A stretch of 64,000 nt of DNA, from NCBI GenBank assembly GCA_022496805.1, contig CM040085.1:13111811-13175810 (forward strand), in the 5' to 3' direction. The DNA is from Pohlia nutans (Eukaryota > Streptophyta > Bryopsida > Bryales > Mniaceae). The notes under the pieces are model-generated. The model was not told where the DNA came from. It was given only the letters and a program-made list of their open reading frames with translations, and searched no databases. The position numbers and the translations under genes were made by a program. Shown here piece after piece: positions 1 through 10,315 of the stretch (positions are counted from its first letter, which is position 1; the number at the start of each line of letters is the position of its first letter).

Positions 1-900
1 TTTTTTTCCCTCAAGGACTCACTCAAGGACAGGATAGGGTAATAATATTTTTTCTATCAAGTGATACATCACTTGTATTCTTTCTCTGTATATAGAACCA
101 AGACAGACAGTTTGTACGAGTGATAGAACGTGCAAACTAAAGTGGTAATTTAGCAATTTAGCCTCACTATGTGTGACTTATGTTTAACTCATTTTATGTG
201 TGCTAGAAATTTTGTCTTTAACACCATGTATATAGCTGTAGCCATGGTGCCTGTAACACCATCTAATTTTTCTAATTTTCCAATGATTGCTTCTTACCAA
301 AAGGATATTTCTCGAATATCACACTATTTTTGGAGGAGGTACCCGTATTACTGTATTAGGACATCACCCAGGAGAAAGATGGACTCCCCGTTTTTAAAAT
401 TCTACTGATGACCTTTTTAGGTTGGAGTTGGTTTTCAAAAAATTGTATTGGTGTCTATAGGTTCAACTTGTGGATTCCCAACGCTAATAGGGTATATAAG
501 CGAGCGGCGAGCCGTGAGTTCTAGAGTAGGGTTTTCTATAATGCAACCTTTCTATGATGTAACCTAACCTTTCACATTCTTGGATGGTCTTCTCATGACT
601 ATTCTATTCCGTCCTCAAAAACCATTATATGAAGTAACCTAACCTTTCAGGTCTTTTCAATTTCATGGCCTCACTTCGTCTTTGGTGGTATGGAGAGAAG
701 CGAAGCGCTAGTATAATTACATGTTTTAATTACAACATGTTTCAATGGACTAAAACTAAACTTGAGTAATCTATAATTAATTTTTTATTGATATAGAAAA
801 ATAAGTGATGACCACTCGCTCAACTGAAAATTACCCTTGTAGAATTAACACTAACCACTTTTATTAAAAGCACAGATGCAATGTGAAAAAGGGTAAGACA
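1..900. other. AT-rich spacer, no gene seen
   Basis: I see no supported coding region. A TATATAA box at 493-499 is followed by a short GC-richer stretch, which could be a promoter or the edge of an old retroelement LTR, but nothing downstream reads as a gene. The motif TAACCTAACCTTTCA occurs twice (about 560 and 636). The small open frames here look random. Confidence 0.5.
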
Positions 901-3900
901 CATAATTACGTATGGATGTGGAGATGATGCGTTTACATCTATTGTGATAGGACAAGGTAGTGGCCCACCAATCATTTGATGTGATAGGGCAAGAGGAAGA
1001 CGAAGTCACTTTAAACACATCATATTAGAATTTTGTAGAATGTTTACCCATCCAATTTGGTTTCACATGCAAAATACCAACGTGGTACAAATGTCCAATT
1101 CACATCAATCAGAGTTATTGAATCGACATATGGATGTTTGTATGGTACGGTCCACTAGAATTCTTGTCACTATGGACTCATTTAAGGATTTTGAGAATTT
1201 GAAAAATCCATTTCGAAGAAAGAAAAATATTTTTGTGAAATTTAAATTGGTAAGATGGACCGTAACGATAAAAGAAAAATAAAATGATAGAAAAATAAAA
1301 ATTCAGAATCATATTTTAATGGAGGATGAAACAAAGCGTAAACTAGTGCATTGTCAGAGTGCATAATATGTACTCTAAATTCTAAAAGAGAAGGAGAAAA
1401 AAGGGTTGTGGATGGATTTTGAGCTATAAATTTTTCCAATGTTCAAATATGTGAAGAAAAACATCTTCCAATTTTTTCATTTTTTTTGAATTGATTAAAG
1501 TTTCAAATTTTAAAATGTGTTATTTTTGGGAGGGATTAATAGTTTCTCCATTTTGAAAAGCCTTTTTGATGGATTTCTTTTTTGAATGTACTTGAGAATG
1601 AAATTTTGCACGTTGGATTATTTTTAGAATTTAAAATATAATATCAAACATGAACTATATTTACATTCAAAGTTTGATCATAAATTGGTAAAATTGTCAT
1701 TAGAATGGGAGTTTTGATACTTAAAATCTTCATCATAAAATCATTTTCACATTCTAAAACTTTACTTTTTTGGATAATATGTATATAAATTTAGAAGTTG
1801 GTTCACTCAATTTCATTGAATTATTGCTACTTAATTTTCAAATTGGTTTGAAAGTTAGAATTTTAGAATATATGCTCAAATGGCACAAATGTGCACCAAG
1901 AGGAGTTGGTGGACCGTACTATACAAATGTCCATATATCCGATCCTTTTCATTCGTGCTATATCCAAAATTAGTAGGGTTCCGCTCTCCCAATCAGTCGA
2001 ACATTTGTAGGCCCATACGATCAGAAGGCCATGTGTATGGGCCTACAAATGTGACCCGTGGAGAATTCCCTACAAATGTGACGCGTGGAGAGAAGTGGCA
2101 AAAATATGAGTCAAAGTTGTGAATTTGGGCCATCGTTCCCCAACATTCTATATTAGACCCAAAAGGAAGCATAGAAAGCATCAGAAGGTGCAATTGCAAA
2201 CTTTCATGTCTCTAATAGAAAACTACCCTCATTTAATGTGATAGGGCAAGAGGGAGACAAAGTCACTTTAGTCACATGATATTAGAACTTTGTAGAATGT
2301 CTGCCTTTAGATCCATTTTGGTTTCACATTTGTACAATGACGTACCAACGTGGTACAAAATGTACTATTCATAGCAATTGTAGGTATTGATTGAACATAC
2401 GTATAGGTGTAGCCATGATGCTTTTACATTTGCTATGATAGGACATAGTATTAGCCCATAAGTCATTTTATGTGATAAGGCAAGGGAGAAACAAAGTCAC
2501 ATTAGACTAGAGTTTTGTAGAATGTCTATCGTGTGTTGCGATGTTCTAACGTGGTACAAAATGTTGAGTTTACATCAATCGTGAACATATGTATGGATAT
2601 TCATATTTACTATGATAGGGCAAAGTAGTGACACCAATCATTTGATGTGATAGGGCAAGAGAGAGACAAAGTCGCTTCAATCACACTCGCAATCACATCA
2701 TATTAGAACTTTGTTGAATGGCTACGGTATCTAGCTTGGTTTCACAATTGTGCAGCGATGCCCTATCGAGGTACATAATGGACAACAATCAAAACTACTA
2801 ACTAATTAAACATACGTATCATGGGTGGAAGGATGATGCATTTACATTTGTTGTGATAGGGCAAGGTAGTGGCATCATTCATGTGATGTGATAGTGGGTG
2901 TAATAGTGGAAGAGGGAGATGAAGTCAATTCAATCACATCATACTAGTGTTTTGTAGAATGCCTACCCTATCCACTTTGGTTTCACATTTGTGAACCAAC
3001 GTACCAACGTAGTATAGAATATCCAATTCACTTCAATCGTAGTTATTGAATGAACATACGTATGAATGTAGGGATGTTCCATTCATAACTTCACATCTTA
3101 TGTGATAAGTCAAAGTAGTGGTCAACTAATTATCATTTGATGTGATAGGGCAACAAGGAGACAAAGTCACTTCAATCACATCATAAGAGTCTTGTAGAAT
3201 TATGTTTCCCCTATCTACTCATAGCTTCCTACTAACTTGGTGATAAAATAAATAATTAAAAGGGTGTCTAAAATCGCAGTCTAACGTGGACAATTGTTTG
3301 CTACATCAGACTGCGATTTTTATTTTTATTTTTTTTAAATATTATTATTATTATTATTTTAATAAGAATTATTATTATTTTTGATTGGTTGTTTTTTGTT
3401 TACTGCTGATCAACAGTTTGACAAAGGGAAGGGGCCTTCTTGAGGCCCCATAACTCTCCTAATGTTTGATGTGGTTGGGCAAGAGGGAGACGAACTCACT
3501 TCAATCACATCATTAGAGTTTTGTAGAATGTCTACCTTATTTAGTTTGGTTTCACATTTCGGACGTACCAACGTGGTATTGAACGCTAATAGTATCGATT
3601 GAAAATAAGTATGGATGTGGCTATGATGTGGCTATGATCCACCAATCATATGATGTGATAGGGCAAGTGGGAGATGAAGTTACTTCAAAATACATAGACA
3701 ATTAGAGTTTTGTAGAATTTTTATTCTATCTAGTTTAGTTTCACATTTCTGCAACCTCGTCCTCGGGGAGGTCACTTCCAAATATTATGTAACAATGTGA
3801 AAACAAAGATAGGGTCCAAATAAATCTTTGAAGGCAAAATTTACAAATGAATTACATTAATATAGGATGTTCAAAATTGATTATAAGAATAAAATTGAGA

Positions 3901-4290
3901 ATATTACTAATTATAGTAATAACTAATTAAAAAAATTAGAGTACTTTTAAATACCCTTTGTTTTAGACGTGATATTCAAAAGATACAAAGAGTGACCTCC
4001 CTGAGACCTTTTCTCAACGTGGTACACAATGTCCGATCATTTGATGTGATACGTATCTTCACATCAATAGTATTGACTAAAGACAAATACATATGGATGT
4101 GAAAATGATGCATTCACATCCGGTGTGATAGGACAAGTTAGTGGTCCACCAATCATTTGATGTGATAGGGCAAGAAGGAGACAAAGTCACTTCAATCACA
4201 TCATCTTAGAGTTTTGTAGAATGTCTACCCTATCTACAGTAGTTTGGTTTCAAATTTGTACAATGACATACCAACGTGGTATACAATGTC
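900..4290. repeat. Decayed tandem/dispersed ~230-bp repeat array
   Basis: A unit containing GTGATAGGGCAAGAGGGAGA, then a CACTTCAATCACATCAT-like stretch, TTTTGTAGAATGTCTACC, a CCAACGTGGTAC-like stretch and CATACGTATGGATGTG recurs many times in one orientation. Starts of the GATAGGGCAAG motif lie near 985, 2238, 2473, 2650, 2890, 3144, 3472, 3657 and 4164, so the spacing is irregular (about 180-330 bp where contiguous). Copies are strongly diverged and interrupted, for example by an ATT-rich microsatellite near 3340-3370 and by non-repeat DNA at 1130-2220. No coding potential is visible. It may be an old satellite or a tandemly duplicated miniature element. Confidence 0.75.
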
Positions 4291-5013
4291 CAGTTGACAT
4301 TCTGGGGTGCACCTTTCATTAAAACTTAGAATCATGTGGATTTGCAATTTTTTTTTAAAACTCCATGTACAGACACTTAAGTTTCAAAAATTGATTGACA
4401 AACCATTTGTAGGTAATTTTAAAAAGTTTAAATCAAATAATGTTCACACTAAAATTTTGAAAATAGCTTCAATTCTCATATTTATCTTGAGTCCTTTAAA
4501 ATGTGAGTCAAATTTTTTAATGCTTGTTATGCCAATCTAAAGAACTTTGGTGAGTGGAACAACTCCTAAGTGAAAAATCATGCTAGAGACAAACTAACGC
4601 AACCACATCTAATTGTGATTTTGTTGTTAAATTTATCCATACAAATTCTTGCTTTAAAATGTACACTTTTTAAACATGAGAACCTAGAGTTGATTTTAAT
4701 ACACCTATAATTAGTAGTTTAGTACATTAAAAATTCAAATTCTACTCATACTATAATGCTCAAAAATACATTTTAGGAGGATTTGAGTTTCTTTTCAATT
4801 GCCAATAAAATCCAACAAAACTTAAAACAATTTAATAATAGGTACATGCTCACATGCTCAAATGTTTATTCGGATGATTTTAGGTATGATTAACTTAGAA
4901 CCATGCTCGGGAAGAATTGGCAAAGTTCTATATTACTTTTTGCTGATAGTCTGGTAGTTTGTCTCCAAAGCCTATGGCATCATGAGAAACAAAACATGGA
5001 AGAACTAGTGACC
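4291..5013. other. AT-rich spacer, nothing recognised
   Basis: Only short random open frames are present. No known repeat family from the rest of the window is visible here. Confidence 0.5.
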
Positions 5014-5748
5014 TTAACCCCTAAAGGTTGGGCCTATGACCATGGAATCATGCTTTATCTGTCACACTCAATTTTGCTACTAAAAAGTAATACAAGAACT
5101 CAAATTTATATTTTTAGTAGATGAAGTCACATGTCTACTACAAATCATGAATTTTTCATAAATTTTGGTGAAAATTTGAAATTACTATGGTTTTATGAAG
5201 TAATTGTAAAGAAAATCTATATCAATTACAAAATGTACTAGAAAATTCCGATTTTTTTACCTAAGGTGTAAATTACAATGAAGAAAAGTTTAGCTGATGA
5301 AAATCATCCGTGTATCTAAATTTAGAAATTTTGCTACATCTTGGTGATACCTACCGAACTTGTAACTACAATAAAACACTCAATTTTCAAATTTTTCCAA
5401 AAATTCAAAGTGGAGTAGAAACTAGACTTGGCAAGCTTCATTTTGTTAGTTAAGCTCTAATGCAATGGAACTCATTTTCATGGCCTAAATTTAGTTTAAG
5501 TAGAACAAGCAAAGAAATTCAAAATACACTACACGGTGAACCGTTTTTACGACTCTTTTTGTAGTTGGGACCCCATGTAAAATTTAGAAATAGCTTGAAT
5601 GATTTGAATTTAACTTGAAGGGGTGGCATGACCAAGCAAAGTCCTTCACATAAAGAATTGAATGGAAATCATCCACGTAGCAGTTGGAATTGAACAGTCA
5701 GCTTCATTCATAAGCCAATTTTTGGTCTTTGCAGCGTTTAGGGGTTAA
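5014..5748. mobile_element. TTAA-flanked miniature element, family G
   Basis: The left end reads TTAACCCCTAAAGG and the right end reads CGTTTAGGGGTTAA, which gives a 12-nt perfect terminal inverted repeat that includes TTAA. The 735-bp interior is AT-rich and non-coding. The ends match the terminal class shared by families A to E in this window. It is the only copy seen, so pairing the two ends as one element is inference. Confidence 0.5.
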
Positions 5749-5937
5749 CAATCAATAACAGAGTGATAAATCCTACGTTGATAAATTCCATTCTGTAGGC
5801 TTCCCATGTCATGACCAAGTCTTCCAAGCACGTATCTTCTGAGATTATACACAAGCCTCTTGCTGCCCACCTCACAGCATGGAAGTGGATGATCATTCGA
5901 CGTGGGTAAAATTAATGGAATGTCACCTCATATATCT

Positions 5938-6900
5938 CCTCTTCTCCGGCAAACAGTGTAATACATATGAATCTCGTGGATGACACACGGCATCCATCCC
6001 AGCAGGGCCATTGACAGTGTCCACTTGTTAATTCTCAACGTGCGTGCACTGATATTAATATTCATCGTCCTCGCAAACTGGTGCCCTTGATTCCTTCGTA
6101 TAAGGCCATAGCCTGTCAAGCTCAATCGAAGCACCCTAGTTTGCTTCTTGATCTGGTCTTGGCAACTGTGAACAAGCCTGCTACCTTGAGTTATATACCT
6201 TTCTACTCTCTAGATGTGTTACGTGTAAGCTCAGTTGCAATTGATGACGAGACTCAAACCTCGTTAATCTTCTACAGGCAATGATACTTAGGATGAGTTG
6301 TAGAATGTCTTCTGCAAACACAAGAATCTTCTCCTGCAAACAATGTAATACATATGAATCTCGTGGATAGACACACGGCAATCCATGATCCATCCCAGCA
6401 GTGCCATTGACAGCACTGTCCACTTGTTATCAACGTGTGTGCACTCATTATTCATCATCCTCGCAAACTAGTGCCCTTAAATTCTTCGTACAGCCAAGCT
6501 CAATGGCAGATCACGCAGCACCCCAGTCTACCTCACTTTACCTTCCGAGCGTCTTGATCTTGGTCTTGGCAACTGTTGCTACCTTTGGTTACCTGTCGAC
6601 TCAACGCAGACGGGTAAGTTACGTGACATAAGCTCAGTTGCAATTGATGAAGAGATTCAAACCTCGTTAATCTTACTACCTAGTTTGCTACAGACAATGC
6701 TACTTAGGATGTAGTAGAATATTGTCATGTCACTTTGCCTTCTTGATCATTCTGGTCTTGGCAACTGTGGTCTCTGCAGACGTGTTGTAAACGTGTAAGC
6801 TCAGTTGCAATTGATGAAGAGGCTCAAACCTCGTTGATCTTACTAGCTAGTTTGAACGGGTGCTACAGACAATGATACTTAGGATGTTGTAGAATATTGT
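5938..6900 (+). repeat. Tandem duplication of serpin first-exon region
   Basis: A block from about 5938 to 6300 recurs at about 6329 to 6720. Both contain GTAATACATATGAATCTCGT, CACACGGCA, a CTCGCAAACT(A/G)GTGCCCTT stretch, a GGTCTTGGCAACTGT stretch and GTAAGCTCAGTTGCAATTGA. A third partial copy (about 6745-6900) covers the last part. The middle copy carries the intact ATG and open frame of the putative serpin exon 1. The first copy has lost the ATG, and the third has only the end. The block therefore looks like tandem duplication of a promoter plus first exon and splice donor, with decay of the flanking copies. Confidence 0.7.
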
Positions 6901-9046
6901 CATGTCGAAGTAAAGAGACCGTTTGAGTGTGCATTCATGTGCAGAAGCAACTGGTGATGGAGGAGTTGGGAACGGGAGGGCCGCAGACGCAGTATGTGCT
7001 GAATCTGTACAGGGCCGCGGTGGAGAAAGCGGGGCCAGGGGAGAATGCGGTGCTGTCGCCATTGAGCATCAGCCTGGCGCTGGCGATGGTGGCAGCGGGA
7101 GCGCAGGGCCCAACGCTCCAGCAGATAGCCACCGGCCTGGACCTGCCGCCGGGCCTCATGCACAAACGGTCCGCCCACTTGAAGAACCATGTGTTGAAGG
7201 CGGATGCTAGCAAACACGGCCTGGAGCTGTCATGTGCTAACAGCATCTGGGTGGACCAGACTGTGAAGCTCAAATCTAGCTTCCAGAATGTGCTCTCGAG
7301 CTCCTACGGCGCTAAAGCTGCTCATGTCGATTTCGTCCACAAGGTCCGCTTCACTACCCTCCCATCACCACTGCTATTAATTTGCTCAGGACTGCTTCAA
7401 TCTACATTTTAGCGTGTCTATCAATTCTCAAACCCTAGGCCATATACGTCAATCTTCTTATGTGAAATGTCACTAAGAATCGCTGTTGAGCATTGTTCTT
7501 GTTGGCAAATGAACGAGGATTCCAATGCACTAAAGAGTGTGTTCTTTTGATGCTGTATGTGAAAGGGTCAAAGGTTTACTGGTAAATATTCTAAACTCGA
7601 TCATGGGCAGTGTACTCGAGATGAATGTGATCATGGAATACTTTTGGTCCTTGGTGCTTTTGTGTGTCCCTATCTAGCTTCAAAATGACCATTGCGACTA
7701 AGAGTATACAGTGATCATCATTTCAAATATTTGCCCATGAAGTTGGAATGCTATCAGTTTTGCACACAAAGCATATTTGTAGCATGAATAATAGGAAATT
7801 TACATATATAGCATCCAAGAACCATTGACAAAAAATAGCATAGAAAACCCACTTATGTTTAACTTTTCGTGGTGTAAAATTTCACTTAAAAACAAGTTTT
7901 TAGGGACTTTGATGGACCAAATTCCATTTGAAATGAGCTTTTGAGAGAAAAGTGGTGGAGAAGTTGTCATGAAGTTTTCAAGCCCTTGAACTTCTACCTA
8001 ACAAATCAAATTTGTTCATGTTTCATCTTAACCAATCATGCAAGTTCATGGAAGTGCACACCACTTCATGGCCTGTAATACCACTTCTCCCCTCCTCTTG
8101 CCTACTTCCATGGGCAACTTCTCAAACCCATGGAAGTTGGCTCTTATGCGTATTCTACAAAACCTAGACACGTTACAATTGACAAGATTTTATGTTAAAA
8201 GCAGACATTACAATTGGAAAAGTAAAATCATGCTGCAATCAACTAGTCTTTCACAGCTCCATTTTGAACACCGTGCAGGCAGAGGAAGCTCGAGGGAGAG
8301 TGAACAAATGGGCAGCAGAGGAGACACACAACAAGATCACGGAGGTTCTGCCGGCATCCTCCGTGGACGCGGCAACTCGAATGGTCCTGGCGAACGCCAT
8401 CTACTTCAAGGGCACATGGACAGTGCCATTTGATGAGAGCATGACACAGGACGGCGATTTTTACACACCAAACGGATCCAAAATCGAAGTGCCCATGATG
8501 CACTCCCAAAAGAACCAGTACGTGAAATCCTTCCGCTCCTTCAAAGCCCTTCGTCTGCCATACCATCTCCACGGTGACGACACCCGCGCCTTCTCCATGA
8601 TTGTATTATTACCTCATAACACGAACGGCCTGCGTGACATGGAAGCCAAGCTCGACGTCTCCGAGCTCACCAGTTTCGGAGACAAAGTGCCCATGCGCAA
8701 GTTCCAGTTGCCCAAGTTCAAAATCTCATTTGGAGCCGAAGTGTCGGACATTCTGATAGGGCTGGGCGTGAAGCTTTTGTTTGGGACCGGTGCAGATTTG
8801 AGTAACATGACGGACGACGCTGTGTGCGTTTCCGGTGTGCATCAGAAAGCTTTTGTGGAAGTGAACGAGAAGGGCACCGAGGCTGCCGCTGTCACCGCTG
8901 TGGTGGCCACCCGCGCTATGGCCGTCTGTTTCGAGCGAGAAGAAGAGTTCGTCGCTGATCATCCCTTCATGTTCCTCATCAAAGAGGAGTCCTCCAACAC
9001 CATCATCTTCACTGGCCGCGTCACTGACCCTTCCAAATCTGGCTAG
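6503..9046 (+). CDS. Serpin, probably with N-terminal membrane anchor
   Basis: This is a plant-type serpin (serine or cysteine protease inhibitor). Exons are 6503-6613, 6945-7343 and 8279-9046, all joined in phase 0 at good GT-AG sites (GGGTAAGTT donor, TGTGCAG acceptor), giving 425 aa. Exons 2 and 3 carry the whole serpin fold: NAVLSPLSISLALAMVAAGA near the start, LANAIYFKGTW in the middle, and hinge plus reactive loop EKGTEAAAVTAVV with C-terminal FVADHPFMFLI. The hinge with Gly15-Thr14 and small residues fits an inhibitory serpin. Counted as a 17-residue loop, P2-P1-P1' is Arg-Ala-Met (codons 8912-8920); a loop one residue shorter would put Arg at P1. Exon 1 encodes 37 residues with a hydrophobic stretch at about residues 11-31, followed by three Arg. 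This suggests an ER anchor with the serpin in the cytosol. A start at ATG 6957 would instead give the usual soluble 384-aa form. The serpin domain is certain; exon 1 is inferred from splice sites and frame. Confidence 0.88.
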
Positions 9047-9669
9047 TCGTGTAAATTTTCCCTTGGCAGTTCATCAACTTGTGTTAAACGTTGAAACCTT
9101 GATAGGCGACGTATACATAAACTTTTGTTTATATTACACTGAATACTGAAAAAGCGCATAATCCTAGCATAGTATTGCTCTTGCTGAAATACAGACAATG
9201 AAATACAGACAATAGGCTTCGTGTACACACGAGATAAGCATAAGAAAGAGAGGAAGAGAGACGCAGACGCTCTGTTTATACTTAGTAAGTCACTAATGCT
9301 ATCCCTGATTACTAGTGACTAGTGACACTGCCTACATATCGACTATTTCAACATAAACAAGGACGCATTATGACTGAATTTGCTGCTTCACAACCCCAAA
9401 GGCAAGGCACGACATTACTTCTACGCAATCAAGATATGCATGAGTCGATTCAATCACAGATACTAGACTCGGTAGAAAGAACATGTGCTGCTTTTGATCT
9501 TTGAATGGAAATGGAGTTGTCTACAGTCACTTGCAGTGATCTACATCCTCTCACTTTGAGATTGTGTAAGAAATTCGTACATGGTGATAAAACTTTGATC
9601 ATAACAGATTTAACTTAGTATGCAAAGTTATTCTTGTACTGATCTCCCAAAAATCACTCCAACATATTC
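9047..9669. other. Serpin 3' flank, no gene seen
   Basis: This is AT-rich sequence after the serpin stop codon. A small open frame at 9322-9504 has no recognisable features and is probably chance. Confidence 0.5.
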
Positions 9670-9905
9670 TTAACCCTCAAAGGACCAAGGATTCATACTT
9701 TTAAAATGACAAATTCAATTGATCATATTGTGAAAATATAATAGGACCAGATTTAATATCATTGGAATTAATGAAGAACATTGCATGTGTTGATCAAAAG
9801 ACAAACAAATTTGAATAAAAGGAAGTCTACATACAACCTATCCAAAACTGCTATAAGAAAACATGATGAGGCCCAATTTGGGCTTCTCGGTCCTGTAGGG
9901 TTTAA
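9670..9905 (+). mobile_element. TTAA miniature element, family A copy 1
   Basis: The left end is TTAACCCTCAAAGGACC and the right end is GGTCCTGTAGGGTTTAA; the element is 236 bp. Internal landmarks shared with the other copies are CCAAGGATTCAT, AATTGATCATATTGTGAAAA, GAAGAACATTGCATGTGTTG and GGCCCAATTTGGGCTTCT. It lies in the 3' flank of the GT61 gene. No coding capacity is present. Confidence 0.8.
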
Positions 9906-10047
9906 ATTGACGCAAATAGACGGAGACAATGAGGAAAATTTCTTGAGAATCGACTTCACTGAAAAGCAGCAGCAACCCACTGTCTGTAACGTGTATATAT
10001 AACCTTTCCACAGTTCTTATACAATTCAAAGTGCCTCATTTTACACA

Positions 10048-10298
10048 TTAACCCCTAAGCGTCTAAAACGCCCAATATGGCCATCTGAATCACTGAACTT
10101 TGCAACGGTGGCATTTTCTCATTTTACCTCGGTTCTCTGATTGCAATACATCATTTTAAAGCTCTTGTTCTATACTACAAGATCAACAGTGTCGATCGTG
10201 TCAAACTGAAGTCATTTTCACACAAACAGATGATTTGCAGCAGGGGGGTCCAATTTTCCTACACTACAGAAAATACACAGTGAACGCTTAGGGGTTAA
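10048..10298 (+). mobile_element. TTAA miniature element, family C copy 1
   Basis: The ends are TTAACCCCTAAGCGT and ACGCTTAGGGGTTAA, a 15-nt perfect inverted repeat including TTAA; the element is 251 bp. It ends 17 bp beyond the stop codon of the GT61 gene, so it probably lies in that gene's 3' UTR. It contains CAACGGTGGCATTTTCTCA (10103-10121), which is also found inside family B elements. Confidence 0.82.
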
Positions 10299-10315
10299 AT
10301 ACAAGCAAGGCTCAC

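Noticed and set aside
6900..7273. Minus-strand and alternative plus frames over serpin exon 2
   Set aside because: The serpin frame explains the conservation; the others are overlapping shadows in GC-rich coding DNA.
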